This document shows positions 15,691 through 22,206 of a stretch of 32,651 nucleotides of DNA, in pieces. Below the pieces are notes generated by a model. The model worked only from the letters and a program-made list of their open reading frames with translations. It made no database searches and had not been told where the DNA came from. The position numbers and the translations under genes are program-made. The DNA comes from Clostridia bacterium (lineage in GTDB: Bacteria > Bacillota > Clostridia > UBA1212 > UBA1255): NCBI GenBank assembly GCA_017935905.1, contig JAGBGO010000001.1, positions 1 through 32,651 of the forward strand, given 5' to 3'. Numbering within the stretch: position 1 is the first letter of the stretch; every line of letters starts with the position of its first letter.

Positions 15691-16484
15691 CTGACTTTCT
15701 CTCCCTGTTCTCTTTTTCGAAAATTTAAAGGTGTAATTCCCATCCGTTGCTTAAATAATTTTGTATAGTAAGACGCACCGGAAAAACCAACGCGCTGAGA
15801 CACTTCTTCGATGGAAAGTGATGTGTTGATCAGCAGAGGTATAGACTGCTCCAATCGTTTTTGGTTGAGATATTCCCCGACTGTGCAGTGGAAACGGGCG
15901 TGGAACTTGCTATACAAAGCACTTTTGGATATATTCACTTGAGACGCCAATGTCTTAATAGATAAATCTTGATCCAGATTGCTGTGAATATAACAAACAG
16001 CTTGTTGCATTAGATCGTTTTCGTCAGGGCGGAGCATATTCTCCGTCAAAATGTGTTTGACAGTAATGGCGGCAAGGCGAGCGACGCTTTCCACTTGTTG
16101 GCGGGTGAAAAGGGGGAGTTGATCAAATAGTTTGTTCTCCTGCTGCATTTCACTTTGGGTGCGCATTTGGCCAAAGAAAAGATATCCCATCAGTAAATCA
16201 TTGTAGAATACCGGCTTGATAATATTCATAAGCCCGAAGGGACAAAGTCCGCTTTCTGTTTGAAGGCTGGCCTTTACTTTCTTATATAAACTTTGGTCGA
16301 ATGCTATACAGCGTTCTCTGCCGCCTGTTTCTTGCTGCACAGCACGGCAATAGTCACAAATTTCATGTTGACTGTAACTAATTGGAATAAACCGATCATT
16401 GAGTAAATCAATACGCACTCCTGTGGCGTTGAAGAAATCATCTAACACTTGATTGATTTTTGGAATATCGTAATAGAAAAGCAC
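15687..16484 (-). CDS. AraC-family regulator with PocR-type sensor domain
   Basis: This 265-residue regulator has an N-terminal PocR-like sensor (about 1-150) with clustered cysteines (CDYC, ERC and GLCPFG), which in this family can bind small hydrocarbon ligands or a metal. Two AraC helix-turn-helix units follow (IKTLASQVNISKSALYSKF and IEEVSQRVGFSGASYYTKLF), with the closing motif GITPLNFRK. I start at the GTG at 16484-16482, because AGAAGG at 16498-16493 then sits eight bases away. Starting three codons earlier would overlap that site. It probably controls its own operon and perhaps the divergent gene at 16647. The ligand is unknown. Confidence 0.88.
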   Translation of the reverse strand: MLFYYDIPKINQVLDDFFNATGVRIDLLNDRFIPISYSQHEICDYCRAVQQETGGRERCIAFDQSLYKKVKASLQTESGLCPFGLMNIIKPVFYNDLLMGYLFFGQMRTQSEMQQENKLFDQLPLFTRQQVESVARLAAITVKHILTENMLRPDENDLMQQAVCYIHSNLDQDLSIKTLASQVNISKSALYSKFHARFHCTVGEYLNQKRLEQSIPLLINTSLSIEEVSQRVGFSGASYYTKLFKQRMGITPLNFRKREQGEKVR

Positions 16485-16512
16485 ACACGCCACCTTCTTT
16501 CAATCTGCCCTC

Positions 16513-16540
16513 ATTATATAAGAATTGTTTAATTTGTCAA
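16513..16540 (-). promoter_or_regulatory. Promoter of the AraC-exporter operon
   Basis: Read on the minus strand, TTGACA (16540-16535) and TATAAT (16518-16513) are both perfect hexamers with a 16-base spacer. Confidence 0.88.
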
Positions 16541-16560
16541 TAAATTTCGAAAAAAAGGAA

Positions 16561-16578
16561 CATAGTTATAAAACTATG
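16561..16578. promoter_or_regulatory. Inverted repeat between divergent promoters
   Basis: CATAGTT (16561-16567) and AACTATG (16572-16578) are perfect inverted arms around 4 bases. They lie between the AraC promoter and the promoter at 16593, so this is a candidate operator. Confidence 0.4.
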
Positions 16579-16592
16579 GAATTATGCCACTG

Positions 16593-16619
16593 TTGACAAC
16601 CGGGAAAGCATTTTACAAT
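16593..16619 (+). promoter_or_regulatory. Promoter of the aminotransferase gene
   Basis: TTGACA (16593-16598) and TACAAT (16614-16619) are separated by 15 bases, slightly shorter than ideal. Confidence 0.7.
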
Positions 16620-16646
16620 AAAAGAAAAACGAAAGAGGGTTTCTAA

Positions 16647-17954
16647 ATGGGCAAAGTAAGTAATTTCAGAAATAATACCGGTGACACCACGGTACCGTGG
16701 GCGGCGGTAGGGGAGAACTATAATGTTCATGACGTGATGGAAATTGTGCGATTCTTGATGCAAGGTGAGGGCACCGAGTATGAGACGGCACTTAGCGCAG
16801 TTCGGGAAAATATTGCAAAATTAGATGCGGTTTCTACGCCGCCGGGAAGATTGTCTTTGGGTTCTAAAGTAGAAGAAGCAGAAGAAGCGGCAAGCAAGTA
16901 TTTAGGAACGGATTACAGCCTTTTTGTTACGAACTGTACTTCCGGCTTTGAAATTGCCTATAAATATGCCAATTTACAACCGGGAGATGAAGTGATCGTT
17001 CCTGCCATTACATTCTTTGCCACTATGGCCTATCCCTTATCTTTGGGCGTGAAAATGATTTTTGCAGACGTAGATCCCATCACTTTAAATATGGATCCAA
17101 AAGATGTAGCCAAGAAGATTACCTCTAAGACGAAAATGATCGTTCCGGTTCATATTGGAGGTTATCCTGTAGATATGGATCCTATTTTGGAATTGGCACG
17201 GAAACATAATATTTTAGTGTTGGAAGATGCGGCCCACGCCTTCGGCGGTAAGTATAAAGGTCGTATGGCAGGTACCATGGGTGATTTTGGTGCTTACAGT
17301 TTCCATGAAGTGAAGAATATTACGTCCTTTGGTGAGGGCGGTATTGCCGTAAGCAACGTACCCGGATTTAAGGACCACATGAAACGTGCCCGTTTCTTTG
17401 GCGTTGATACCGATTATCAAATTAAGGATTGGATTTATGATGTAAGAACGATTCCGGGCAAGGAGAAGCCTTTTGTGGCGGTAAATTATTCTACTACGGA
17501 AATTCAGGCCCTGGGTCTTTCTTTGCAGATTGCCCGTGTGGAGGAAATTATTGCTGCCCGTCGCAAGGCTGCAGAATACTTAAACAGCCGTCTTGCCGGC
17601 AATCCTGCTTTGATTTGTCAGGATTTAGGCAATGACGAAATTAAGCCCACTTTCCACTTGTATCAACTTCAAGTTGTGCCGGAAATTGCCGGAGGAGACG
17701 TACAGGTGCTTAAGCGTAAATTAGGGGAGAAGGGGGTTACTACCATTCCTCATTTTGGACCTTTGTACCGTTTCCAAGCCACACAGCAAATGGGTTATGA
17801 TGCAGACGAGATTGCCAAAACCTGTCCCGTTTGCGAGGAAGTATTCCATCACCGCTTCACCCACTTACCTCTTTACGGTCTTACGGAAGAACAGTTTGAA
17901 TATATGGCGGATGCTATTTTAGAGGCTATTGACGAAATGCAAAAAGGTATTTAA
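16647..17954 (+). CDS. DegT/DnrJ/EryC1-family PLP aminotransferase
   Basis: This 435-residue enzyme uses pyridoxal phosphate to aminate keto-sugars. The PLP lysine is Lys223 in YSFHEVKNITSFGEGG, and EDAAHAFGG (193-201) holds the ring-stacking Asp/His pair. Substrate-loop motifs are VPAITFFATMAYPL and PVHIGGYPVDMD. AAAGAGGG at 16632-16639 precedes the ATG. The first 70 residues include an extended N-terminal segment (VPWAAVGENYNVHDVMEIV), as in CDP-sugar dehydratase-like and 3-amino-sugar members. No other nucleotide-sugar genes are nearby, so the pathway is unknown. It is divergent from the AraC operon and may share its control. Confidence 0.88.
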   Translation: MGKVSNFRNNTGDTTVPWAAVGENYNVHDVMEIVRFLMQGEGTEYETALSAVRENIAKLDAVSTPPGRLSLGSKVEEAEEAASKYLGTDYSLFVTNCTSGFEIAYKYANLQPGDEVIVPAITFFATMAYPLSLGVKMIFADVDPITLNMDPKDVAKKITSKTKMIVPVHIGGYPVDMDPILELARKHNILVLEDAAHAFGGKYKGRMAGTMGDFGAYSFHEVKNITSFGEGGIAVSNVPGFKDHMKRARFFGVDTDYQIKDWIYDVRTIPGKEKPFVAVNYSTTEIQALGLSLQIARVEEIIAARRKAAEYLNSRLAGNPALICQDLGNDEIKPTFHLYQLQVVPEIAGGDVQVLKRKLGEKGVTTIPHFGPLYRFQATQQMGYDADEIAKTCPVCEEVFHHRFTHLPLYGLTEEQFEYMADAILEAIDEMQKGI

Positions 17955-17982
17955 TCTACAAAGGAGTTTTCCCCCCCCATGA

Positions 17983-18213
17983 AGCAAAAGTTTGGAGAAC
18001 GTGGCTTGGATTTACGTAAAGGCTAACAATATCATTCACTGTATGCATGATAAATACGCCTACGAGTTAAAAAAGCACCCCTTGCATCGGAATGCAAAGC
18101 ACACCCTTTCCGTGCTGACCATTCGCGTGTCCGGTTATGCGGTGAACTTCCACCGTTTGACCAAGGAGCAGCAACTGGAGGTTATTTCCAGAACGTTCTA
18201 CGAGAGCGTGTAA
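17983..18213 (+). pseudogene. Doubly deleted pyruvate formate-lyase remnant with glycyl radical motif
   Basis: Three pieces of a PflB-like protein are joined in frame. Piece 1 is [20 protein letters not shown]. It is joined at a shared Glu codon (18064-18066) to [19 protein letters not shown], which is joined in turn at a shared ACCATT (18118-18123) to [12 protein letters not shown] and the rest of the C-terminus. In pflB the two missing parts are about 240 and 90 codons long. The last 90 bases differ from pflB at about eight positions, mostly silent, so the source was a diverged copy. An ATG at 17979, 12 bases after AAAGGAG, reads a different frame that stops at 18024. The fragment frame has only a TTG at 17992 without a ribosome site, so it is probably not expressed. 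The radical motif itself is intact. Confidence 0.8.
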
Positions 18214-18235
18214 AAAGGCTCTATATAGACTTGTT

Positions 18236-18276
18236 ATCCCTCTGCTGAGTAATCGGCAGGGGGATGATAGCTTTTT
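18236..18276 (+). terminator. Probable terminator after the pfl remnant
   Basis: ATCCCTCTGC (18236-18245) pairs with GCAGGGGGAT (18256-18265) with one wobble. A T-run (18272-18276) follows after six bases, so it is weaker than the other terminators here. Confidence 0.55.
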
Positions 18277-18289
18277 GTAAAAAATGTGA

Positions 18290-18443
18290 TATAATGCAAC
18301 CTGCAAATTGACAACGGAGGTTCGTTACGACGGAAGATGCCGGTGAGACATCTTTGGTATGGCTGTGGTTTTTGTGCGGCGGCATCGTTTTGGTGGTTGG
18401 CACAGCCGCCTGAGTGGTACTTGTAGTCAAGCGTAAAAAGTAA
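18290..18443 (+). pseudogene. Hollowed-out surface protein gene: start region plus membrane anchor
   Basis: A TATAAT box (18290-18295) and GGAGG (18316-18320) are followed, where a start codon should be, by ACG codons at 18327 and 18330. The frame then reads TEDAGETSLVWLWFLCGG and a run of Ile, Val and Leu, a TGA at 18411-18413, then VVLVVKRKK and TAA at 18441. This is the architecture of the C-terminal membrane anchors of the proteins at 20066, 22207, 26278 and 30425 (aromatic edge, hydrophobic helix, basic tail). It looks like a gene whose body was deleted, leaving the start signals fused to the tail and then gaining a stop. Other genes here use TGA as a normal stop, so recoding is unlikely. 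Confidence 0.55.
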
Positions 18444-18455
18444 AAAATTTTATAT

Positions 18456-18526
18456 GTTTTCTGGGGCGTTACCAGAAAACCTAACTTTGGCATCCCTGTT
18501 TTCGACAAAATAGGGGTGCCGTTTTT
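18456..18526 (+). terminator. Two hairpins, the second a terminator
   Basis: GTTTTCTGG (18456-18464) with CCAGAAAAC (18472-18480) is a perfect 9-base hairpin without a T-run. GGCATCCCT (18489-18497) with AGGGGTGCC (18512-18520) follows and ends in five T (18522-18526). They close the remnant gene. Confidence 0.65.
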
Positions 18527-18612
18527 ACAAAAAGGTATATTTGGCATCCTTTTTCTCCGAAATCTGCACCAAGAATGGATGCTGAAATGGGGAAAATGTC
18601 GATTTGGCATCC
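18486..18612. repeat. Three spaced copies of TTTGGCATCC
   Basis: TTTGGCATCC occurs at 18486-18495, 18540-18549 and 18603-18612. The first two are followed after 16-30 bases by an inverted partner (GGGTGCC, GGATGC). The 480-base gap between 18213 and 18694 otherwise holds only the remnant anchor, the hairpins and a promoter. Confidence 0.5.
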
Positions 18613-18639
18613 TTGCAGCACGATTTTGAAATTTTACTT

Positions 18640-18668
18640 TTTACACGCCGCCGAACCTGTGGTACAAT
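18640..18668 (+). promoter_or_regulatory. Promoter for the YbaK/ProX gene
   Basis: TTTACA (18640-18645) and TACAAT (18663-18668) are separated by 17 bases. The expected transcript start at about 18675 helps decide the start codon of the gene. Confidence 0.8.
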
Positions 18669-18693
18669 ATGGACAATGCGAGGTGAGCCGGAC

Positions 18694-19185
18694 GTGGAAA
18701 TGCGTGCAAAAGTTTGTGGCTTTTTAGACGAATTAGGAATTGAATATACGTGTATGGAGCATGCTCCTGCCATGACTATGGAAGATTGCCGGGCGGTAGA
18801 CGAAGCGTTGGGCGTCAATATGTGTAAGAACTTGTTCTTGTGTAACCGGCAACAGACCAACTTCTATTTGTTGCTTATGCCCGGGGACAAGCCTTTTAAG
18901 ACTAAAGATTTGTCGGCGCAACTGGGCGTGGCGCGTCTTTCTTTTGGAACGCCGGAACACATGCAGGCTATGCTGGGCGTGACGCCGGGATCCGTCAGCG
19001 TGTTGGGCCTTTTGCAAGACCAGGATCATCAGGTTCGCCTGCTCATTGACGAAGACGTGCTGAAAGGGGAGCGTTTTGCTTGCCATCCCTGCGACAATCG
19101 GGCAAGCTTATGTTTCTCAACGAAAGATTTAATGGACAAAATTCTGCCGGCCCTTGGGCACAGTCCCAAATTGGTGCAGTTGTAA
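18694..19185 (+). CDS. YbaK/ProX-type aminoacyl-tRNA editing protein
   Basis: This 163-residue cytosolic protein resembles the free-standing trans-editing deacylases related to the ProRS insertion domain. These hydrolyse mischarged tRNA, typically Ala-tRNA(Pro) or Cys-tRNA(Pro). Family marks are EHAPAMTMEDC near the N-terminus, CKNLFLCNRQ with the conserved Lys, FYLLLMPGDKPFKTKDL, LGVTPGSVSVLGLL and the closing HPCDNRASLCFSTKDL. I start at the GTG at 18694, with AGGTG at 18681-18685. The earlier ATG at 18676 would lie at the transcript start without a ribosome site. The ZIP gene follows 19 bases later without a visible promoter, so both may share a transcript. Confidence 0.88.
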   Translation: MEMRAKVCGFLDELGIEYTCMEHAPAMTMEDCRAVDEALGVNMCKNLFLCNRQQTNFYLLLMPGDKPFKTKDLSAQLGVARLSFGTPEHMQAMLGVTPGSVSVLGLLQDQDHQVRLLIDEDVLKGERFACHPCDNRASLCFSTKDLMDKILPALGHSPKLVQL

Positions 19186-19204
19186 GAAGGGGAGCGTGAC
19201 GGGA

Positions 19205-19959
19205 ATGGAAATGGTATTATTAACAGCCTTGGGCGTGGGGGGCGCCACTATATTCGGATCTATTTTAGGATTTGCTTTTAAGAAAATCTCCCACCGATTC
19301 AGCGACATTGTGCTGGCGTTTGCGGCGGGCGTCATGATGGCGGCCGCGGTGCTGGGATTGATTCTGCCCTCTGTAGAGTATGGAGGAAAATACGGATTGC
19401 TTGTAACCGTGGCGGGGATTTTTACCGGTGCCTTGGCCTTAAACTTAATTGATAAACTGGTGCCGCATCTTCATAAACTGGTGGGTGCGGAAGATGAACG
19501 CCACCAAGGGAACGCCAACTTAAGTAAAGTGCTATTATTTGTGCTGGCCATTGCCATTCACAACTTGCCGGAAGGCATTGCCGCCGGTGTGGGATTCGGA
19601 TCCGGCAACACGTCGGAAGCCCTTTTGATCGCGGGGGGATTGCCCTTCAAAACATTCCTGAGGGAATGGTCATCATCGGGCCTATGCTGGCAGCGGGCAT
19701 CAAACCCAAGAAAGTATTCATTTGCGCTATGATTACGGGATTGGTGGAAGTGGTGGGAACCTTGATCGGGTATTTTGCGGTGACCGTGTCACAAGCCATT
19801 TTACCCTTTGCACTGGCATTTGCCGGCGGCACCATGCTCTACGTAGTAAGCGATGAAATGATTCCCGAAACCCACGCCCACGGAAGCCAGCGGGGGGCGA
19901 CGTACGCACTGTTGGTTGGATTTTGTGTAATGTTGGTGTCGGATGTGTTATTAGGGTAA
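19205..19959 (+). pseudogene. ZIP-family metal transporter, frameshifted
   Basis: Two overlapping frames together encode a complete ZIP transporter (GufA/ZupT type) of about 250 residues. The first frame runs from the ATG at 19205 (AGGGGAG at 19188-19194) through the metal-site motif HNLPEGIAAGVG. It goes astray after GGGGGG at 19633-19638. With seven G the frame would continue as GGIALQNIPEGMVIIGPML, restoring the second metal motif NIPEG, and reads on to TAA at 19957. Eight hydrophobic helices are expected in the intact protein, moving zinc or other divalent metals into the cytosol. The one-base loss in a G run could be a true mutation, a phase-variable tract or a sequencing error. Confidence 0.85.
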
Positions 19960-19976
19960 AATGTGACATAATTATA

Positions 19977-20005
19977 TAGACTTTTCTTTGTGCGTCGTGT
20001 ATAAT
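19977..20005 (+). promoter_or_regulatory. Promoter of the glycoside-hydrolase-like cluster
   Basis: TATAAT (20000-20005) is a perfect -10 box. TAGACT (19977-19982) is a weak -35 at 17 bases. It lies between the broken ZIP gene and the first cluster gene. Confidence 0.6.
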
Positions 20006-20065
20006 AATCCCATATTTTGAATTTCAAAGAATTTTGCTATATAAAGAGAGAAAAAGGAGTATTTT

Positions 20066-22201
20066 ATGAACTGCAAAAGACTTTTTACGATGACAGTGGT
20101 ACTGGCTTTGTGCTTGTCTACGCTAGGCAGCACCGCTACGCGTGCATCCGGCAAGACGAACGTGGGCAGCATCAAACCCGATACGTGGGCAGCGGTGGAC
20201 GCTTTGGGCCGTACGGTGAGTTCCTACAGTGAAGTTGGCGATACCCGTGGGAACAAGACCGTGGCATTGTTCTTCCACAATTGGCACGATTACTGGGCCA
20301 CGAATCCGGCCAGAAATATTACACAAATTATGAACCAATACCCGGAAGCTCGGAATGACTTTGATCACCCTGCTTGGGAAGGGGGAGACGGTTCTTTGTA
20401 TTTCTGGAATGAACCGCTTTGGGGCTATTACAGAACTACCGATAAATACGTACTCCGAAAACAAGCAGAACTGCTGGCGGACGCCGGTGTAGACGTCATC
20501 TTTTTGGATCTGACCAACGGAAATGAAATTTTCAAGTCCGGGTACCGGGCAATCTTTAAGGAATTTCAAGCAGCGAAAGCTGACGGTGTGGATGCGCCGA
20601 AGATTTCTTTCTTCCTGAATCCCTATTTGAATCCCACGGATGAAGCCTTTCAGGTAGAGCAGATCACGGAGATTTATGAGGATATTTTCAAGGAAGAAAA
20701 ATACAAAGATATGTGGTTTTATTGGGAAGGAAAACCTATGATTATGGCCAGACAGTCTATTTTGAAGATGTCGGATCCCACCCAAAAAGCCATTCGGAAT
20801 TTCTTTACTTTCCGTGACGTGGATATGAACTACTATGCAGATGAATGGCCGATTGCTAAGAAGACGTGGGGTTGGTGCTCCGTATATCCTCAAGGTAAGT
20901 TTGGTGTGCGAGAAGACGGCAGTGTGGAAATGATGTGTGTCAGTCCTGCACAGAATGCAGATAAGACTTTTACCGATATTACCCATACTTTGTATGATAT
21001 GGAGAAGGCATTGGTTTCTATGAACGATCCGCAGAACCGCGCGCAAGGTCGTGGTTACGCCAAAGGGGATTATTCCTATCTCTATACTTATATGAATAAG
21101 ACGGTTACTGTGAATCAGCAGACGAAAGACGCCTATTTATATGGCCTTAACTTCCAACAGCAGTGGGATTATGCATTGTCTGTGGACCCGGATTTGATCT
21201 TTGTAACGGGTTGGAATGAATTGACTGCCCAGCGTCATTCGGAATGGCAGGGTGCGGAGAATGGATTCCCGGATAATTTTAATGATGAATTCAGCCGAGA
21301 TCTTGAACCATCCAAGGGTGTTTTGAAGGATAATTTCTATTACCAAATGGTAAGTAATATTCGTCAATTCAAAGGCGTTGGGAAACCGGAGGCTGCAACT
21401 TCTGACAAGAACGTAGGGAAGACCATTGATATTCACAGTTCTAAAGATCAGTGGGCGGACGTAAAACTTTCTTTTGACCACTACGTGGGTAGCACCCAGA
21501 ACAGAAAATACCCCGGTTATTCCGGTAAAACGTACGTATACGACACTATGCGTAACGATATTGTGACGTCGAAAGTGGCGTACGATGAAGAATATATCTA
21601 CTTTATGGTAGAAACCAAAGATGATTTGTCCGCTTCTTCCGATAGCGGCTGGATGCGCTTGCTTTTGGACACGGATCCCACGGGCGTTACGCCGAACTGG
21701 GAAGGCTTTGAGTACGTTATCAACCGAGTTTCTCCTACGGATGGCAACAGCGTGATTGAGAAGTCTAAAGGTGGCTGGGATTTTGCACAAGTTGGAACGG
21801 CGAAGTTCTCCGTTTCCGGTAAAAGGCTTCAAATTGCGGTTCCCAGAAGCGCCGTTGCCCTTACGGATATGAATAAAATTTCTTTCAACTTTAAGTGGGC
21901 AGATAATACCGTTAATCCTGATACCAAGAAGGACAGCGGTGACATTATGGACTACTATTTGTACGGTGACGTCGCCCCGGGCGGACGGTTTATGTTTGCG
22001 TTTAATACGGAAGGTACCACTTACGAACCAAAGCCTACAACGATGCCGGCTTCCACCTCCGGTACTATGCCGGGCCGGAACGACACAGATGGTGGACTTC
22101 CCGCTTACGTATGGTGGATTGTAGGCGCAGGTGCAACTTTAGTCGTTGCCATGGGTGTTGTGGTGGTGCTCGTATTGAAGAAGGACAATAAGAAAGCCTA
22201 A
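20066..22201 (+). CDS. Secreted, anchored GH99/WbsX-like protein with CBM9-like domain (copy A)
   Basis: This 711-residue surface protein has a signal peptide at residues 1-28. A barrel-like domain (about 35-445) follows, with NWHDYW, WGYYRTTDKYVLRKQAELL, DVIFLDLTNG (Asp148), DMWFYWEGKP and FVTGWNELTAQR (Glu385). The order Q-aelA-G, yWeGKP, then WNE resembles GH99 endo-mannosidases and WbsX proteins, where the last motif reads NAWNEWAEG. Residues about 448-655 resemble CBM9 (RNDIVTSKVAYDEEYIYFMV, then LLLDTDP). A Pro/Thr/Ser linker, one helix (682-704) and a KKDNKK tail would anchor it to the membrane, facing outward. AAAAAGGAG precedes the ATG. The catalytic residues are guesses from motif position; no substrate is visible. 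Confidence 0.75.
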   Translation: MNCKRLFTMTVVLALCLSTLGSTATRASGKTNVGSIKPDTWAAVDALGRTVSSYSEVGDTRGNKTVALFFHNWHDYWATNPARNITQIMNQYPEARNDFDHPAWEGGDGSLYFWNEPLWGYYRTTDKYVLRKQAELLADAGVDVIFLDLTNGNEIFKSGYRAIFKEFQAAKADGVDAPKISFFLNPYLNPTDEAFQVEQITEIYEDIFKEEKYKDMWFYWEGKPMIMARQSILKMSDPTQKAIRNFFTFRDVDMNYYADEWPIAKKTWGWCSVYPQGKFGVREDGSVEMMCVSPAQNADKTFTDITHTLYDMEKALVSMNDPQNRAQGRGYAKGDYSYLYTYMNKTVTVNQQTKDAYLYGLNFQQQWDYALSVDPDLIFVTGWNELTAQRHSEWQGAENGFPDNFNDEFSRDLEPSKGVLKDNFYYQMVSNIRQFKGVGKPEAATSDKNVGKTIDIHSSKDQWADVKLSFDHYVGSTQNRKYPGYSGKTYVYDTMRNDIVTSKVAYDEEYIYFMVETKDDLSASSDSGWMRLLLDTDPTGVTPNWEGFEYVINRVSPTDGNSVIEKSKGGWDFAQVGTAKFSVSGKRLQIAVPRSAVALTDMNKISFNFKWADNTVNPDTKKDSGDIMDYYLYGDVAPGGRFMFAFNTEGTTYEPKPTTMPASTSGTMPGRNDTDGGLPAYVWWIVGAGATLVVAMGVVVVLVLKKDNKKA

Positions 22202-22206
22202 ATTTT

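Noticed and set aside
18411-18413. In-frame TGA in the anchor remnant as a recoded codon
   Set aside because: TGA ends several intact genes here, such as the response regulator and pflA, and no recoding element is visible.
18486-18612. Spaced repeats as a CRISPR array
   Set aside because: The repeat is only 10 bases, with three copies, uneven spacing and no cas genes.
20123-21046. Long antisense frames in the glycoside-hydrolase-like genes
   Set aside because: The same mirror frames appear opposite the paralogues, as expected from their codon pattern; none has its own signals.
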